From Actinomadura opuntiae (GTDB taxonomy: Bacteria; Actinomycetota; Actinomycetes; Streptosporangiales; Streptosporangiaceae): a stretch of DNA of 37,851 nt. Under the pieces are notes generated by a model that was given only the letters and a program-made list of their open reading frames with translations, searched no databases and was not told where the DNA came from. The position numbers and the translations under genes were made by a program. Location of the stretch: positions 1 to 37,851 of the forward strand of contig NZ_JASNWF010000042.1 of NCBI RefSeq assembly GCF_030283205.1, written 5' to 3'. Positions 15,661 to 26,211 of this stretch are shown here, one piece after another (the stretch's first letter is position 1; every line of letters starts with the position of its first letter).

Positions 15661-16012
15661 ACCGTCCGGCCACAGGTTCGGCCATGCCGCCGCCGGCGCG
15701 GTGACCGGCGGTCGCGGAGATCATCCGCTGACCCCGTGCCCGTTACGCCGCGTTTGCTGAAGGGAAAGGTAGCCCCTCGGCCACGACTGTCCATCCGTGA
15801 GACGGGCTGCGCCAGTACCCGTATCTGACTTGTGATCTCGTCGTCATCTCGGGCGGACGTGCTCGCTCAACCTGCTGGACAAATCGCCCGAATAGTACGT
15901 TCGCCTGCACCGTGCTCTGCAACACAAACCCGGTCTAGACCGGCAAGCTTTACCGTACTGAGTCCGTTCTGAGATTGATCGTCCGCAGGTCAGGGCTTCG
16001 GGACGCAGAAAC
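15661..16012. promoter_or_regulatory. long leader and promoter region of opp operon 1
   Basis: No gene is seen. On the minus strand a plausible promoter is TTGCAG (15917-15922) with TACTAT (15892-15897), though the spacing of 19 bp is long. That leaves a leader of about 240 nt before oppC. The palindrome at 15930-15943 lies just upstream of the -35. This stretch is less GC-rich than the genes around it, as expected for a regulatory region. A 60-codon open frame (15743-15925, minus) is judged not to be a gene. Confidence 0.4.
15930..15943. promoter_or_regulatory. GntR (HutC/DasR)-type operator palindrome
   Basis: CCGGTCTAGACCGG is a perfect 14-bp palindrome. Its core GTCTAGAC fits the HutC-subfamily GntR signature GTnTAnAC, and GGTCTAGACC is the core of the DasR-responsive element of streptomycetes (established knowledge). 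It lies about 8 bp upstream of the putative -35 of opp operon 1. Binding by DasR or a relative is inferred; no regulator gene is in the window. Confidence 0.6.
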
Positions 16013-16054
16013 GGCGGGCCGGGACGCCGCCGCGGGGAGGCGTCCCGGCCCGCC
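16013..16054 (-). terminator. hairpin terminator after the small membrane protein gene
   Basis: GGCGGGCCGGGACGCC (16013-16028) pairs perfectly with 16039-16054 to give a 16-bp stem and 10-nt loop. It starts 33 nt after the stop of the minus-strand gene ending at 16088 and separates the metH block from opp operon 1. Confidence 0.8.
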
Positions 16055-16087
16055 GCCGGACCCGGCCGGCGTCCGCGGGCGCGGCCG

Positions 16088-16531
16088 TCAGGAGATGCCG
16101 CGCTCGCGCAGGATCTTCTCGATCTCCGCCATCTCGGGGTCGCCGGACGGCTGCGCGCCGCCCACCTCGCCCCTCGGCTTCTTCCCGGCGCGGCCCGCCG
16201 CCTTCGGCGCGCCCGCGCCGCCCGCCGCGGCCTTCCCGCCGCCGTCGCCGCCGGATTCGGCGCCCGCGCGGCGGCTCAGCATCGCGCCGGAGGTCAGGTA
16301 GAGCAGGACCGCCAGCCCCGCCACCCCGACCCCGGCCCACTTCACCGGGCTGAACGCCAGGTCCACGAAGAAGTCGGTCACCCCGGTCATCGCCGCGGCC
16401 AGCGGCACCAGCGACAGCGCCGCGCCGCGCATCCCCGACGCCGCGCCGCGCCGCCGGTAGACCCCCCAGCTGATGACCAGTCCGACCAGGGTCACCCCGA
16501 GGCTGATCAGGTCGATCGCCGTATCGCTCAT
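16088..16531 (-). CDS. small membrane protein of unknown function
   Basis: 147 residues. Three hydrophobic segments are visible: about 6-23 (IDLISLGVTLVGLVISWGV), about 38-58 and about 64-82. A charged, disordered cytoplasmic-looking tail rich in Gly, Ala and Lys follows. The tail ends in a short helix-like segment EMAEIEKILRERGIS. I do not recognise a named family; similar proteins occur next to metH in actinomycetes as far as I recall. The ATG at 16531 overlaps the stop of a possible 83-codon ORF (ATGA), and a hairpin terminator follows the gene. It may be co-transcribed with metH and the HAD gene. Confidence 0.75.
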   Translation of the reverse strand: MSDTAIDLISLGVTLVGLVISWGVYRRRGAASGMRGAALSLVPLAAAMTGVTDFFVDLAFSPVKWAGVGVAGLAVLLYLTSGAMLSRRAGAESGGDGGGKAAAGGAGAPKAAGRAGKKPRGEVGGAQPSGDPEMAEIEKILRERGIS

Positions 16532-16779
16532 GCCGGCCCCTCACTCCGTGACGGTGCTGCTGTGCTGCTGTGCCGCCGCTCTCCTTCCATCGTCACACGT
16601 CCGGGGGCGGATGCCGCTCCTCCCGGCGGACGGTTTGCCTGCCGCGCGGCCTCCTCCTCCGGCGTGACCCGTCCCCTAGGGACCGCCGGTCGGGGCCAAC
16701 GGAGATCAACATCGCGCAACGGTTGGACGTCGAACCGGTCGACCGGGCCGCCCGCAGGGCCGTCCGGACGCCGCCGCAC
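16528..16779 (-). CDS. possible small ORF between HAD phosphatase and membrane protein
   Basis: An 83-codon open frame fills the 250-bp gap: its GTG (16779) is 1 nt after the HAD stop and its TGA overlaps the next ATG (ATGA). This fit is typical of a coupled operon gene. The sequence is Arg/Pro/Gly-rich with no recognisable domain and no clear ribosome binding site, so it may be chance. If it is not real, the gap holds no other feature I can identify. Confidence 0.3.
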   Translation of the reverse strand: MRRRPDGPAGGPVDRFDVQPLRDVDLRWPRPAVPRGRVTPEEEAARQANRPPGGAASAPGRVTMEGERRHSSTAAPSRSEGPA

Positions 16780-16780
16780 C

Positions 16781-17443
16781 TCATCCGACCAGCGCGGACA
16801 GCCGCTCCAGCGTCACCTCGCGCAGCGAGCCGACCACGGTGCGGCCGGGCGCGGGCGCGATCGGCAGCACGCACGGCACGGCGACGGTGACGCATCCGGC
16901 CGCCTCCGCCGCGGCCACCCCGTTCGGGGAGTCCTCCAGCACCACGCAGCGGCCCGGGACGGCGCCGAGGCGGGCCGCGGCGGTCAGGTAGGGCTCGGGG
17001 TCGGGCTTGGTGCGCGCGACCTCGTCGCCGGCGACGCTGAGCGCGAAGAACTCCCGCCCGACGGCGTCCAGCACCGGCTCGATCAGCCGGCGGTGGCTGG
17101 AGGACACCAGCGCCGTGGTGACGCCCGCGTCCTTCAGCTCCGCCAGCAGCTCCTTGGCGCCCGGCATCAGCGGGACGCTCTCGCTCAGCCGCTCGTACAT
17201 GCCGTCCAGCATCCGCCGCCCGACCTCCTCGGGGGAGGCGTCCGCGCCGGTCAGCTCCAGCATGTAGTCGACGGCGATGCTCAGCGAGCCGCCGACCAGC
17301 GCCCGCTGGTGCTCCTCGGTCCACCGCCCGCCGAGCCAGGCGACCACCTGCGACTCCACCTCGAGCCACACCCGCTCGGAATCGACGAGCAGACCGTCCA
17401 TGTCGAACAGCACGGCCTGCAGGCCCCCGCGCCCGTCCCCCAC
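16781..17443 (-). CDS. HAD-superfamily phosphatase (beta-phosphoglucomutase-like)
   Basis: A cytoplasmic phosphohydrolase of HAD subfamily IA. The 220-residue protein has motif I FDMDGLLVD with nucleophile and acid Asp, a helical cap domain, and motif II SSSHR. The motif III lysine lies in RTKPDPEPY and motif IV is VLEDSPNG. The GTG at 17443 is supported by GGAAGGA on the minus strand, 6 nt upstream; open sequence before it is Arg-rich and unlike the family. It lies 73 nt after metH on the same strand and probably shares its transcript. The substrate (a sugar phosphate or similar small molecule) cannot be told from sequence. Confidence 0.88.
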   Translation of the reverse strand: MGDGRGGLQAVLFDMDGLLVDSERVWLEVESQVVAWLGGRWTEEHQRALVGGSLSIAVDYMLELTGADASPEEVGRRMLDGMYERLSESVPLMPGAKELLAELKDAGVTTALVSSSHRRLIEPVLDAVGREFFALSVAGDEVARTKPDPEPYLTAAARLGAVPGRCVVLEDSPNGVAAAEAAGCVTVAVPCVLPIAPAPGRTVVGSLREVTLERLSALVG

Positions 17444-17516
17444 AGCGTCCTTCCTTCCCTCGTCCCACCGCCGCGCGCGTCCGCGCGCCGTCACGCCGTC
17501 ACGTGCCGAAGTGCCG

Positions 17517-20993
<3,477 letters not shown>

Positions 20994-21001
20994 GGGGTGC
21001 C

Positions 21002-21007
21002 AGTTTA
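21002..21007 (-). promoter_or_regulatory. -10 box of leaderless metH promoter
   Basis: TAAACT on the minus strand ends 8 nt before the metH ATG (20993). No Shine-Dalgarno sequence is seen. Confidence 0.55.
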
Positions 21008-21038
21008 TCGGCGGGTCCCCGGCGCCCTCCGATCCGTC

Positions 21039-21070
21039 CACATGCTGATCCGGGCACATGCTGATCCGGG
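21039..21070. repeat. 16-bp perfect tandem repeat in metH-usp promoter region
   Basis: CACATGCTGATCCGGG occurs twice with no gap (21039-21054, 21055-21070). It starts about 32 bp upstream of the metH -10 box, so copy 1 falls at the metH -35 region and copy 2 just upstream. Two sites on one DNA turn and a half suggest cooperative binding. I do not recognise the motif. Confidence 0.65.
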
Positions 21071-21105
21071 TACGGGGCGGGACTGGACGGGCTGTGCAAG
21101 AAGAC

Positions 21106-21123
21106 GGTGACGGATGGGTCACC
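21106..21123. promoter_or_regulatory. inverted repeat GGTGAC-N6-GTCACC before usp gene
   Basis: Perfect 6-bp arms at 21106-21111 and 21118-21123. The dyad lies at the expected -35 region of the universal stress gene, just before a TAACGT -10-like box (21131-21136). It is a candidate repressor or activator site; the binding factor is unknown. Confidence 0.4.
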
Positions 21124-21169
21124 CGACCGATAACGTGCCCCCAGTTACTACCAACGGGTAAGGAACGGC

Positions 21170-21628
21170 ATGAGCGCGTACCGCATCATCCTCGTCGGCA
21201 CCGACGGCTCGGAGACCTCGTTCCGCGCGGTCGACCGGGCCGCGCAGCTGGCCGCCGCGACCGGCGCCACCCTGCTGCTCGCCTCCGCCTACAGCCCGAT
21301 GCCCGAGCGCGAGCGCGCCAGCGCCGCCGACCGGCTCGGCGACCTGGCCTACAAGGTGCAGGGCTCCACCCCCGCCGACGACGCGCTGCGCGCGGCGCGG
21401 GAGCGGGCCGTCGCGGCGGGCGCCCGGGACATCCAGCAGGAGGCCGTCGAGGGCGACGCCGTCGACGTCATCAGCCGCCTCGCCAAGGAGCGCGGCGCCG
21501 AGCTGGTGGTGATCGGCAACCGCGGCCTCAACAGCCTCGCCGGCCGCATCCTCGGGTCCGTCCCGGCGAACCTCTCGCACCGGTCCCCGGTCGACGTGCT
21601 GATCGTGCACACCACCGACGGCAAGTGA
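21170..21628 (+). CDS. Universal stress protein (UspA family)
   Basis: A single-domain universal stress protein of 152 residues, likely ATP-binding and dimeric in the cytoplasm. The N-terminus has VGTDGSETSFRAVDRA, where Asp contacts nucleotide, and the ATP-loop motif G-x2-G-x9-G-S is complete in GNRGLNSLAGRILGS. It ends with the beta-strand HRSPVDVLIVH typical of the fold. The ATG at 21170 follows AAGGA with good spacing, and a short leader of about 25-30 nt is likely. It diverges from metH. ATP-binding members respond to hypoxia, growth arrest and similar stress (family knowledge); the trigger here is unknown. Confidence 0.93.
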   Translation: MSAYRIILVGTDGSETSFRAVDRAAQLAAATGATLLLASAYSPMPERERASAADRLGDLAYKVQGSTPADDALRAARERAVAAGARDIQQEAVEGDAVDVISRLAKERGAELVVIGNRGLNSLAGRILGSVPANLSHRSPVDVLIVHTTDGK

Positions 21629-21701
21629 TCCGATCGTGACCTCCGTTCCGCCCCGGGCGTACAGCGCGGGGGTCTGGCGGCGGAACGGTGGGGTAGGTCA
21701 C

Positions 21702-21723
21702 TGTCAGGACGTAGGCTGACAGC
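21702..21723. promoter_or_regulatory. dyad CTGTCA-N10-TGACAG over the PAC2 promoter
   Basis: Perfect 6-bp arms at 21702-21707 and 21718-21723 flank a possible -10 box TAGGCT (21713-21718). The arrangement would let a bound protein block the promoter of the PAC2 gene, whose GTG is about 85 nt downstream. Confidence 0.35.
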
Positions 21724-21807
21724 CACCGATCATGAGCGGGGCCCCCGGCCCCGGGAATGAGACCCCCGCCGGTGACGCTGTACCCAGGCGTCGGAAGGAG
21801 GCAGCGC

Positions 21808-22650
21808 GTGATCGAGCTGGAGAGCGTGCCGGAGCTCGTCGAACCGGTGCTCGTGGCCGCCTTTGAGGGATGGAACGACGCCGGGGAGGCCGCGAGCGGG
21901 GTCATCCAGCACCTGGAGTCCAGCTGGGAAGCGGTACCGGTCGCCGAGCTCGACCCCGACGACTACTACGACTTCCAGGTCACCCGCCCGATCGTGGAGA
22001 TGGTCGACGGGGAGACCCGCGACATCACCTGGCCCACCACGCGGATCTCCTGGGCGCGGCTGCCCAACGGCAAGGACGTCGTGCTGATCCACGGCATCGA
22101 GCCGAACATGCGGTGGCGGTCGTTCTGCCGCGAGCTCGTCGGGCTGATGCTGGAGCTGGACGTGCGCAACGTCGTGCTGCTCGGCGCGCTGCTGGCCGAC
22201 GCGCCGCACACCCGGCCCGTGCCGGTCACCGGCGCCGCGTCCGAGGCCGGGCTGGTCAACACCCTGCACCTGGAGCCGGCCCGCTACCAGGGCCCCACCG
22301 GGATCCTCGGGGTGCTGCAGGACGCCTGCGCCAAGGCCGACCTGGACACCGTGTCGCTGTGGGCGGCGGTCCCGCACTACGTCGCGCAGCCGCCCTCGCC
22401 TAAGGCGACGCTGGCGCTGCTGCGCCGCGTCGAGGACCTGCTGGACGTCACCGTCCCGCTGGGCGAGCTGCCCGAGGAGGCGCGGGCCTGGGAGAACGGC
22501 GTCAACGAGCTCGCCGAGGAGGACTCCGAGGTCGCCGAGTACGTGCGCACGCTGGAGGAGCAGAAGGACGCCACCGAGCTGCCCGAGGCCAGCGGCGACG
22601 CGATCGCCCGCGAGTTCGAGCGCTACCTGCGGCGCCGCGACCCGGGCTGA
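21808..22650 (+). CDS. PAC2 (proteasome assembly chaperone 2-like) family protein
   Basis: A 280-residue cytoplasmic protein of the PAC2 family, named after a eukaryotic and archaeal proteasome assembly chaperone; its bacterial role is not established. The fold starts with a strand containing VLVAAFEGWNDAGEAA, which holds the conserved GWND turn, and continues with ITWPTTRISWARL. The middle shows VVLLGALLADAPHTRPVPVTG. The C-terminal third is helical and acidic (LAEEDSEVAEYVRTLEEQ). The GTG at 21808 was chosen because GGAAGGAGG lies just upstream (21792-21800). It precedes mshC (convergent), an arrangement I recall from streptomycetes. A link to the actinobacterial Pup-proteasome is tempting but unproven. 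Confidence 0.9.
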   Translation: MIELESVPELVEPVLVAAFEGWNDAGEAASGVIQHLESSWEAVPVAELDPDDYYDFQVTRPIVEMVDGETRDITWPTTRISWARLPNGKDVVLIHGIEPNMRWRSFCRELVGLMLELDVRNVVLLGALLADAPHTRPVPVTGAASEAGLVNTLHLEPARYQGPTGILGVLQDACAKADLDTVSLWAAVPHYVAQPPSPKATLALLRRVEDLLDVTVPLGELPEEARAWENGVNELAEEDSEVAEYVRTLEEQKDATELPEASGDAIAREFERYLRRRDPG

Positions 22651-22658
22651 CCGGGCCG

Positions 22659-22754
22659 TCACTCCTCGGGTTCGTCCGGGCGCTTGACCGAGGCGAACAC
22701 GATCAGCGCGACGAGGACGCCGGGCAGCATCAGCATGACCAGTTCCATGCGCAT
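22659..22754 (-). CDS. putative 31-residue single-helix membrane microprotein
   Basis: MRMELVMLMLPGVLVALIV followed by a short charged tail ending RPDEPEE: one hydrophobic helix (about 4-23) with a cytoplasmic-type acidic end. A TAGAGT -10 box on the minus strand (22762-22767) ends 7 nt before the ATG at 22754, the same leaderless arrangement as neighbouring genes. An internal ATG at 22748 is possible. It lies 8 nt from the PAC2 stop on the opposite strand. No family can be named from sequence alone. Confidence 0.5.
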   Translation of the reverse strand: MRMELVMLMLPGVLVALIVFASVKRPDEPEE

Positions 22755-22943
22755 GCGGCGGACTCTACCGGGCCGCGCCCGTGGCGCTCGGCGACCCGCC
22801 GGTGATGTCACGCGCACGCCGACAAATGCGTCGAACCTGAGCATCTGCGACACGGCGACACGCTGCGGCGCCCGGCCTGCGCACACCGGGTGAACGACCC
22901 CTTCGACCTGCTGTGAGTGATCCCGCCATGCGCGGGGGGCCGG

Positions 22944-24173
22944 TCAGAGGGCGATGCCGAGCAGGGCGTCGGCGAGGGCGCGGACCTGCGCGGGCGCGGC
23001 CTCGTCGGTGCCCTCGGCCGCCGCCCAAGCGTCGATCGCGGCGAGCGCGGACGGGGCGTCCAGGTCGTCGGCCAGGCGCTCGCGGACAGTGCCGGCGACC
23101 GGCGCCGCGGACGGCCCGGACGGGCGCGCGACGGCGGCGCGCCACCGGTCCAGGCGGGCGCGCGCGTCGCGCAGCTCGGCGTCCGTCCACTCCCAGTCGG
23201 ACCGGTAGTGGTGGGCCAGCAGCGCCAGCCGCACCGCCATCGGGTCGACGCCCGCCTCACGGAGCTTGGACACGAACACCAGGTTCCCGCGCGACTTCGA
23301 CATCTTCTCGCCGTGCAGGCCGACCATGCCGGCGTGCACGTAGGCGCGGGCGTGCGGGCGCTCCCCGGTGGCGACCTGCGCGTGGGAGGCACCCATCTCG
23401 TGGTGCGGGAACGCCAGGTCCGACCCGCCGCCCTCGACGTCGAAGCCCATGCCGAGGTACTCGATGGAGATCGCCGAGCACTCCACGTGCCAGCCGGGGC
23501 GGCCCTCCCCGAACGGGGAGTCCCAGCCGGGCTCGCCCGGCCGCCTGGCCATCCACACCAGCGCGTCCAGCGGGTCGCGCTTGCCGGGCCGGTCCGGGTC
23601 GCCGCCGCGCTCGGCGAACAGCGGCGCCATCTCCTCCCGCGTCAGCCGGCTGACCTGCCCGAACGCGGGGTCCGCGGCGACCGGGAAGTACACGTCGCCG
23701 TCGACCTCGTAGGTGGCGTCCCGGCCGCGCAGCTTCTCGATCATCTCGACGATCAGCGGAACCGCCTCGACCGCGCCGACGTAGCGCTGCGGCGGCAGGA
23801 TCCGCAGCGCCGTCATGTCGTCGCGGAACAGCTGGATCTCCCGCTCGGCGAGCTCCCGCCAGTCCTCCCCGGTCTGCTGGGCACGTTCCAGAAGGGGGTC
23901 GTCGACGTCGGTGACGTTCTGCACGTAGTGCACCGTGTGGCCGAGGTCGCGCCACACCCGGTTGACCAGATCGAAGGTCAGGTAGGTGTTGGCGTGGCCG
24001 AGGTGCGTCGCGTCGTAGGGGGTGATCCCGCAGACGTACATCCGCGCGGTCTCGCCGGGCTCCGTGGGCCGCACCGCGCCCGTCCCGGTGTCGTGCAGGC
24101 TGAGCCGCCGCGCCACGGCGGGCAGTCCCGCGTCGGCGAGGCTGGGGACGTCGGAAGCGGGCCACGATCGCAT
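22944..24173 (-). CDS. mshC: Mycothiol ligase MshC (cysteine:glucosaminyl inositol ligase)
   Basis: Joins L-cysteine to glucosaminyl-inositol using ATP, the third committed step of mycothiol synthesis; mycothiol is the main thiol of actinobacteria. The protein (409 residues) is derived from cysteinyl-tRNA synthetase but is shorter and lacks the anticodon-binding domain. Class I signatures are HLGH (57-60) and KMSKS (290-294). The zinc ligands are Cys48, Cys232 and His257 by alignment to the known enzyme. The ATG at 24173 follows a TAAGCT -10 box by 6 nt (leaderless). It could be confused with cysS, but length and the missing C-terminus favour MshC. It is immediately downstream of opp operon 2 on the same strand, though with its own promoter. 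Confidence 0.95.
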   Translation of the reverse strand: MRSWPASDVPSLADAGLPAVARRLSLHDTGTGAVRPTEPGETARMYVCGITPYDATHLGHANTYLTFDLVNRVWRDLGHTVHYVQNVTDVDDPLLERAQQTGEDWRELAEREIQLFRDDMTALRILPPQRYVGAVEAVPLIVEMIEKLRGRDATYEVDGDVYFPVAADPAFGQVSRLTREEMAPLFAERGGDPDRPGKRDPLDALVWMARRPGEPGWDSPFGEGRPGWHVECSAISIEYLGMGFDVEGGGSDLAFPHHEMGASHAQVATGERPHARAYVHAGMVGLHGEKMSKSRGNLVFVSKLREAGVDPMAVRLALLAHHYRSDWEWTDAELRDARARLDRWRAAVARPSGPSAAPVAGTVRERLADDLDAPSALAAIDAWAAAEGTDEAAPAQVRALADALLGIAL

Positions 24174-24179
24174 ACGGAA

Positions 24180-24185
24180 AGCTTA
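24180..24185 (-). promoter_or_regulatory. -10 box of leaderless mshC promoter
   Basis: TAAGCT on the minus strand ends 6 nt before the mshC ATG. A TTATTT hexamer lies 17 bp further upstream. The AT-rich patch stands out in the 115-bp gap after oppB. Confidence 0.5.
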
Positions 24186-24252
24186 TCCATGCCCTTCTCG
24201 CGAAATAACTCCGAGATCAGGTTGGCCGTCCCGAGTGTCCGCATCGTGACCC

Positions 24253-24274
24253 GGGCCGGCCGGCGCCCCGGCCC
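24253..24274 (-). terminator. possible terminator after opp operon 2
   Basis: GGGCCGG (24253-24259) pairs with CCGGCCC (24268-24274) around an 8-nt loop, 14 nt after the oppB stop. It is short but fully GC and in the right place. Confidence 0.4.
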
Positions 24275-24288
24275 CCGCGCCGCACGGG

Positions 24289-25233
24289 TCAGGACAGCCG
24301 CACCCGCGGGTCCAGGAAGGAGTAGCCGATGTCGACCAGCAGGTTCGCCATGATGACGAAGAACGTCACCATCAGCGTCACCCCGATGATCACCGGGGTG
24401 TCGCCGAGCGCGATCGACTGGTACACCAGCTGCCCCACCCCCTGCAGCCCGAACACCTTCTCGGTGACGATCGTGGAGCCGATCAGCGCGCCGAGGTCGA
24501 TGCCGAACTGCGTGACGACCGGGGTCAGCGCCGCCCGCAGCCCGTGCCGGTAGACGACGCGGCGCCGCGACAGGCCCTTGGCGCGGGCCGTGCGGACGTA
24601 GTCCTCCCCCAGCACGTCCAGCATCGCGCCGCGCGTCAGCCGGGTGTAGGCCGCGACCATCAGGAACGCCAGCGCGATCCACGGCAGGATCATCCGGCGG
24701 AAGAAGTGCATCTGCAGCGGCGGGCCCGCCTCGAAGAAGTACACGCCCGCCTCGCTCAGCTTGGTCGCGAACAGGTACAGCAGCACCAGCGCCATCACGA
24801 ACGGCGGCGTCGACAGCCCGACCAGCACGAACACCGTCACGACCCGGTCCCACAGGCTGCGCGCCCGGGTCGCCGACAGCACCCCGGTGACCACGCCGCC
24901 GACGAACCACAGGATGCCGGCGCCGAACACCAGCCACAGCGTGGTCGGCAGCCGGTCCCCGATCAGCGTCGTCACCGGCTCCCCGTTGATGTAGGAGTCG
25001 CCGAGGTTGGCGTGCAGCAGCCGCCCGAGGAACTGCCCGTACTGCACGATGACCGGCTGGTCCAGGCCGAGGTTGCGGCGGATCTGCTCGAGGGTGTCGG
25101 TGGTGGCGCGCGGCCCGCCGATGACCCGCTCCACCGGGACGGGCGAGACGTGCAGGAACACGAACACCAGCGTTGACACCAGCCACAGCACGATGATCGC
25201 GTACAGCAGGCGGCGGATGACGAAGCGGATCAT
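24289..25233 (-). CDS. oppB: Oligopeptide ABC importer permease OppB (operon 2)
   Basis: Channel subunit of the second importer; 314 residues starting with the classic OppB/DppB N-terminus (RFVIRRLLYAIIVLWLVSTLV). The family motifs follow: IRRNLGLDQPVIVQYGQFL, GDSYINGEPV, the EAA loop DYVRTARAKGLSR, and the C-terminus SFLDPRVRLS. Shorter than the operon 1 OppB and without its cysteine pair. The ATG at 25233 lies 6 nt after the oppC stop, so the genes are co-transcribed. Last in the operon, with a hairpin 3' of it and mshC beyond. Confidence 0.94.
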   Translation of the reverse strand: MIRFVIRRLLYAIIVLWLVSTLVFVFLHVSPVPVERVIGGPRATTDTLEQIRRNLGLDQPVIVQYGQFLGRLLHANLGDSYINGEPVTTLIGDRLPTTLWLVFGAGILWFVGGVVTGVLSATRARSLWDRVVTVFVLVGLSTPPFVMALVLLYLFATKLSEAGVYFFEAGPPLQMHFFRRMILPWIALAFLMVAAYTRLTRGAMLDVLGEDYVRTARAKGLSRRRVVYRHGLRAALTPVVTQFGIDLGALIGSTIVTEKVFGLQGVGQLVYQSIALGDTPVIIGVTLMVTFFVIMANLLVDIGYSFLDPRVRLS

Positions 25234-25239
25234 CGGCGC

Positions 25240-26211
25240 TCACTTCCCCCCGGTCGCGCGGTCGCCGCGCGGGTCCAGGGCGTCCCGGATCCCGTCGCCG
25301 AGCAGGTTGAACGACAGCGTGGTGAGCAGCAGCAGGACGCCGGGCACCGCCAGCAGCCACCACGCGGTCTGGAACACGTCGCTGCCCTCGCCGAGCATCG
25401 ACCCCCACGACGGCATCGGCAGCCGCACCCCGACGCCGAGGAACGACAGCGTCGCCTCGAACACGATCGAGGTCGGGATCAGCAGCGAGGTCAGCACGGT
25501 GACCTGCGCGACCAGGTTCGGCAGGATGTCGACGAACATGATCCGCGCGTTGGACGAGCCGAGCGAGCGGGCCGCCTCGACGAACTCCTTCTGCTTCAGC
25601 GACAGCACCTGCCCGCGGATGATCCGGCCGAACGCCGCGAACGAGAAGAACGCGATCACCAGGATCGTCAGCGTGAGGCTGGCGCCGACCGAGGAGATCT
25701 GGAACGTGGTCGCCAGCATGATCGCCACCAGCAGGTACGGCAGCGCGAGGGTCATGTCCATCAGCCGGGCCAGCAGCGTGTCCATCACCCCGCCGACGAA
25801 CCCGGCGAGGACCCCGACCAGCGTCCCGACGATCGAGGCGAGCACCGCCGACAGGATCCCCACCACCAGCGAGATCCGCGCCCCGTAGGCGGCGCGGACC
25901 AGCACGTCGCGGCCGAGCTGGTCGGCGCCGAGCCAGAACGTCCCGGACGGGCCGCGCGGCTGGCCGTTCACGTCCAGGCCCGTCTTCGGGAACGTCGCGT
26001 CGTAGGGGTGGCCGGTCAGGTGCGCCCACACCGGCGCGAGGATCGCGTAGAGCGCGATCAGCACCAGCACGACGATCGACGCGACCGCGAGCCTGTCGCG
26101 CCGGAACCGCGCCCACGCCAGCTGGAACGGGGTGCGGCCCTGCACCCGGGCGGGCGCGGTGCCCGCCGTCGGGTCCACCTCCTGCGCCTCGAGATCGGTG
26201 TAGCTGCTCAT
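25240..26211 (-). CDS. oppC: Oligopeptide ABC importer permease OppC (operon 2)
   Basis: Second channel subunit of importer 2; 323 residues. It has an OppC_N cytoplasmic stretch (about 1-37) and a first helix (VASIVVLVLIALYAILAPV). Then come the external segment with GTFWLGADQLGRDVLVRAAYG, the EAA loop QKEFVEAARSLGS and the signature FNLLGDGIRDALDPRG. The ATG at 26211 overlaps the oppF stop as ATGA, a clear coupling signal. Length and motifs are normal for the family; I see no anomalies. Confidence 0.94.
   Translation of the reverse strand: MSSYTDLEAQEVDPTAGTAPARVQGRTPFQLAWARFRRDRLAVASIVVLVLIALYAILAPVWAHLTGHPYDATFPKTGLDVNGQPRGPSGTFWLGADQLGRDVLVRAAYGARISLVVGILSAVLASIVGTLVGVLAGFVGGVMDTLLARLMDMTLALPYLLVAIMLATTFQISSVGASLTLTILVIAFFSFAAFGRIIRGQVLSLKQKEFVEAARSLGSSNARIMFVDILPNLVAQVTVLTSLLIPTSIVFEATLSFLGVGVRLPMPSWGSMLGEGSDVFQTAWWLLAVPGVLLLLTTLSFNLLGDGIRDALDPRGDRATGGK

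Noticed and set aside
15743..15925. A 60-codon minus-strand ORF in the opp operon 1 leader
   Set aside because: No Shine-Dalgarno sequence, no family features, and its start overlaps the putative -10/-35 region. It remains possible as a leader peptide but lacks support.
20994..21169. A cobalamin riboswitch in front of metH
   Set aside because: The gap is short (176 bp), no B12-box sequence is visible, and the promoter geometry suggests a leaderless transcript. An Rfam search would settle it.
24174..24245. A protein-like stretch upstream of mshC (frame giving LISELFREKGMDKLSV)
   Set aside because: The frame looks natural for about 24 residues but turns into an mshC shadow without a domain. 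MshC family length and the TAAGCT box support ATG 24173 instead.
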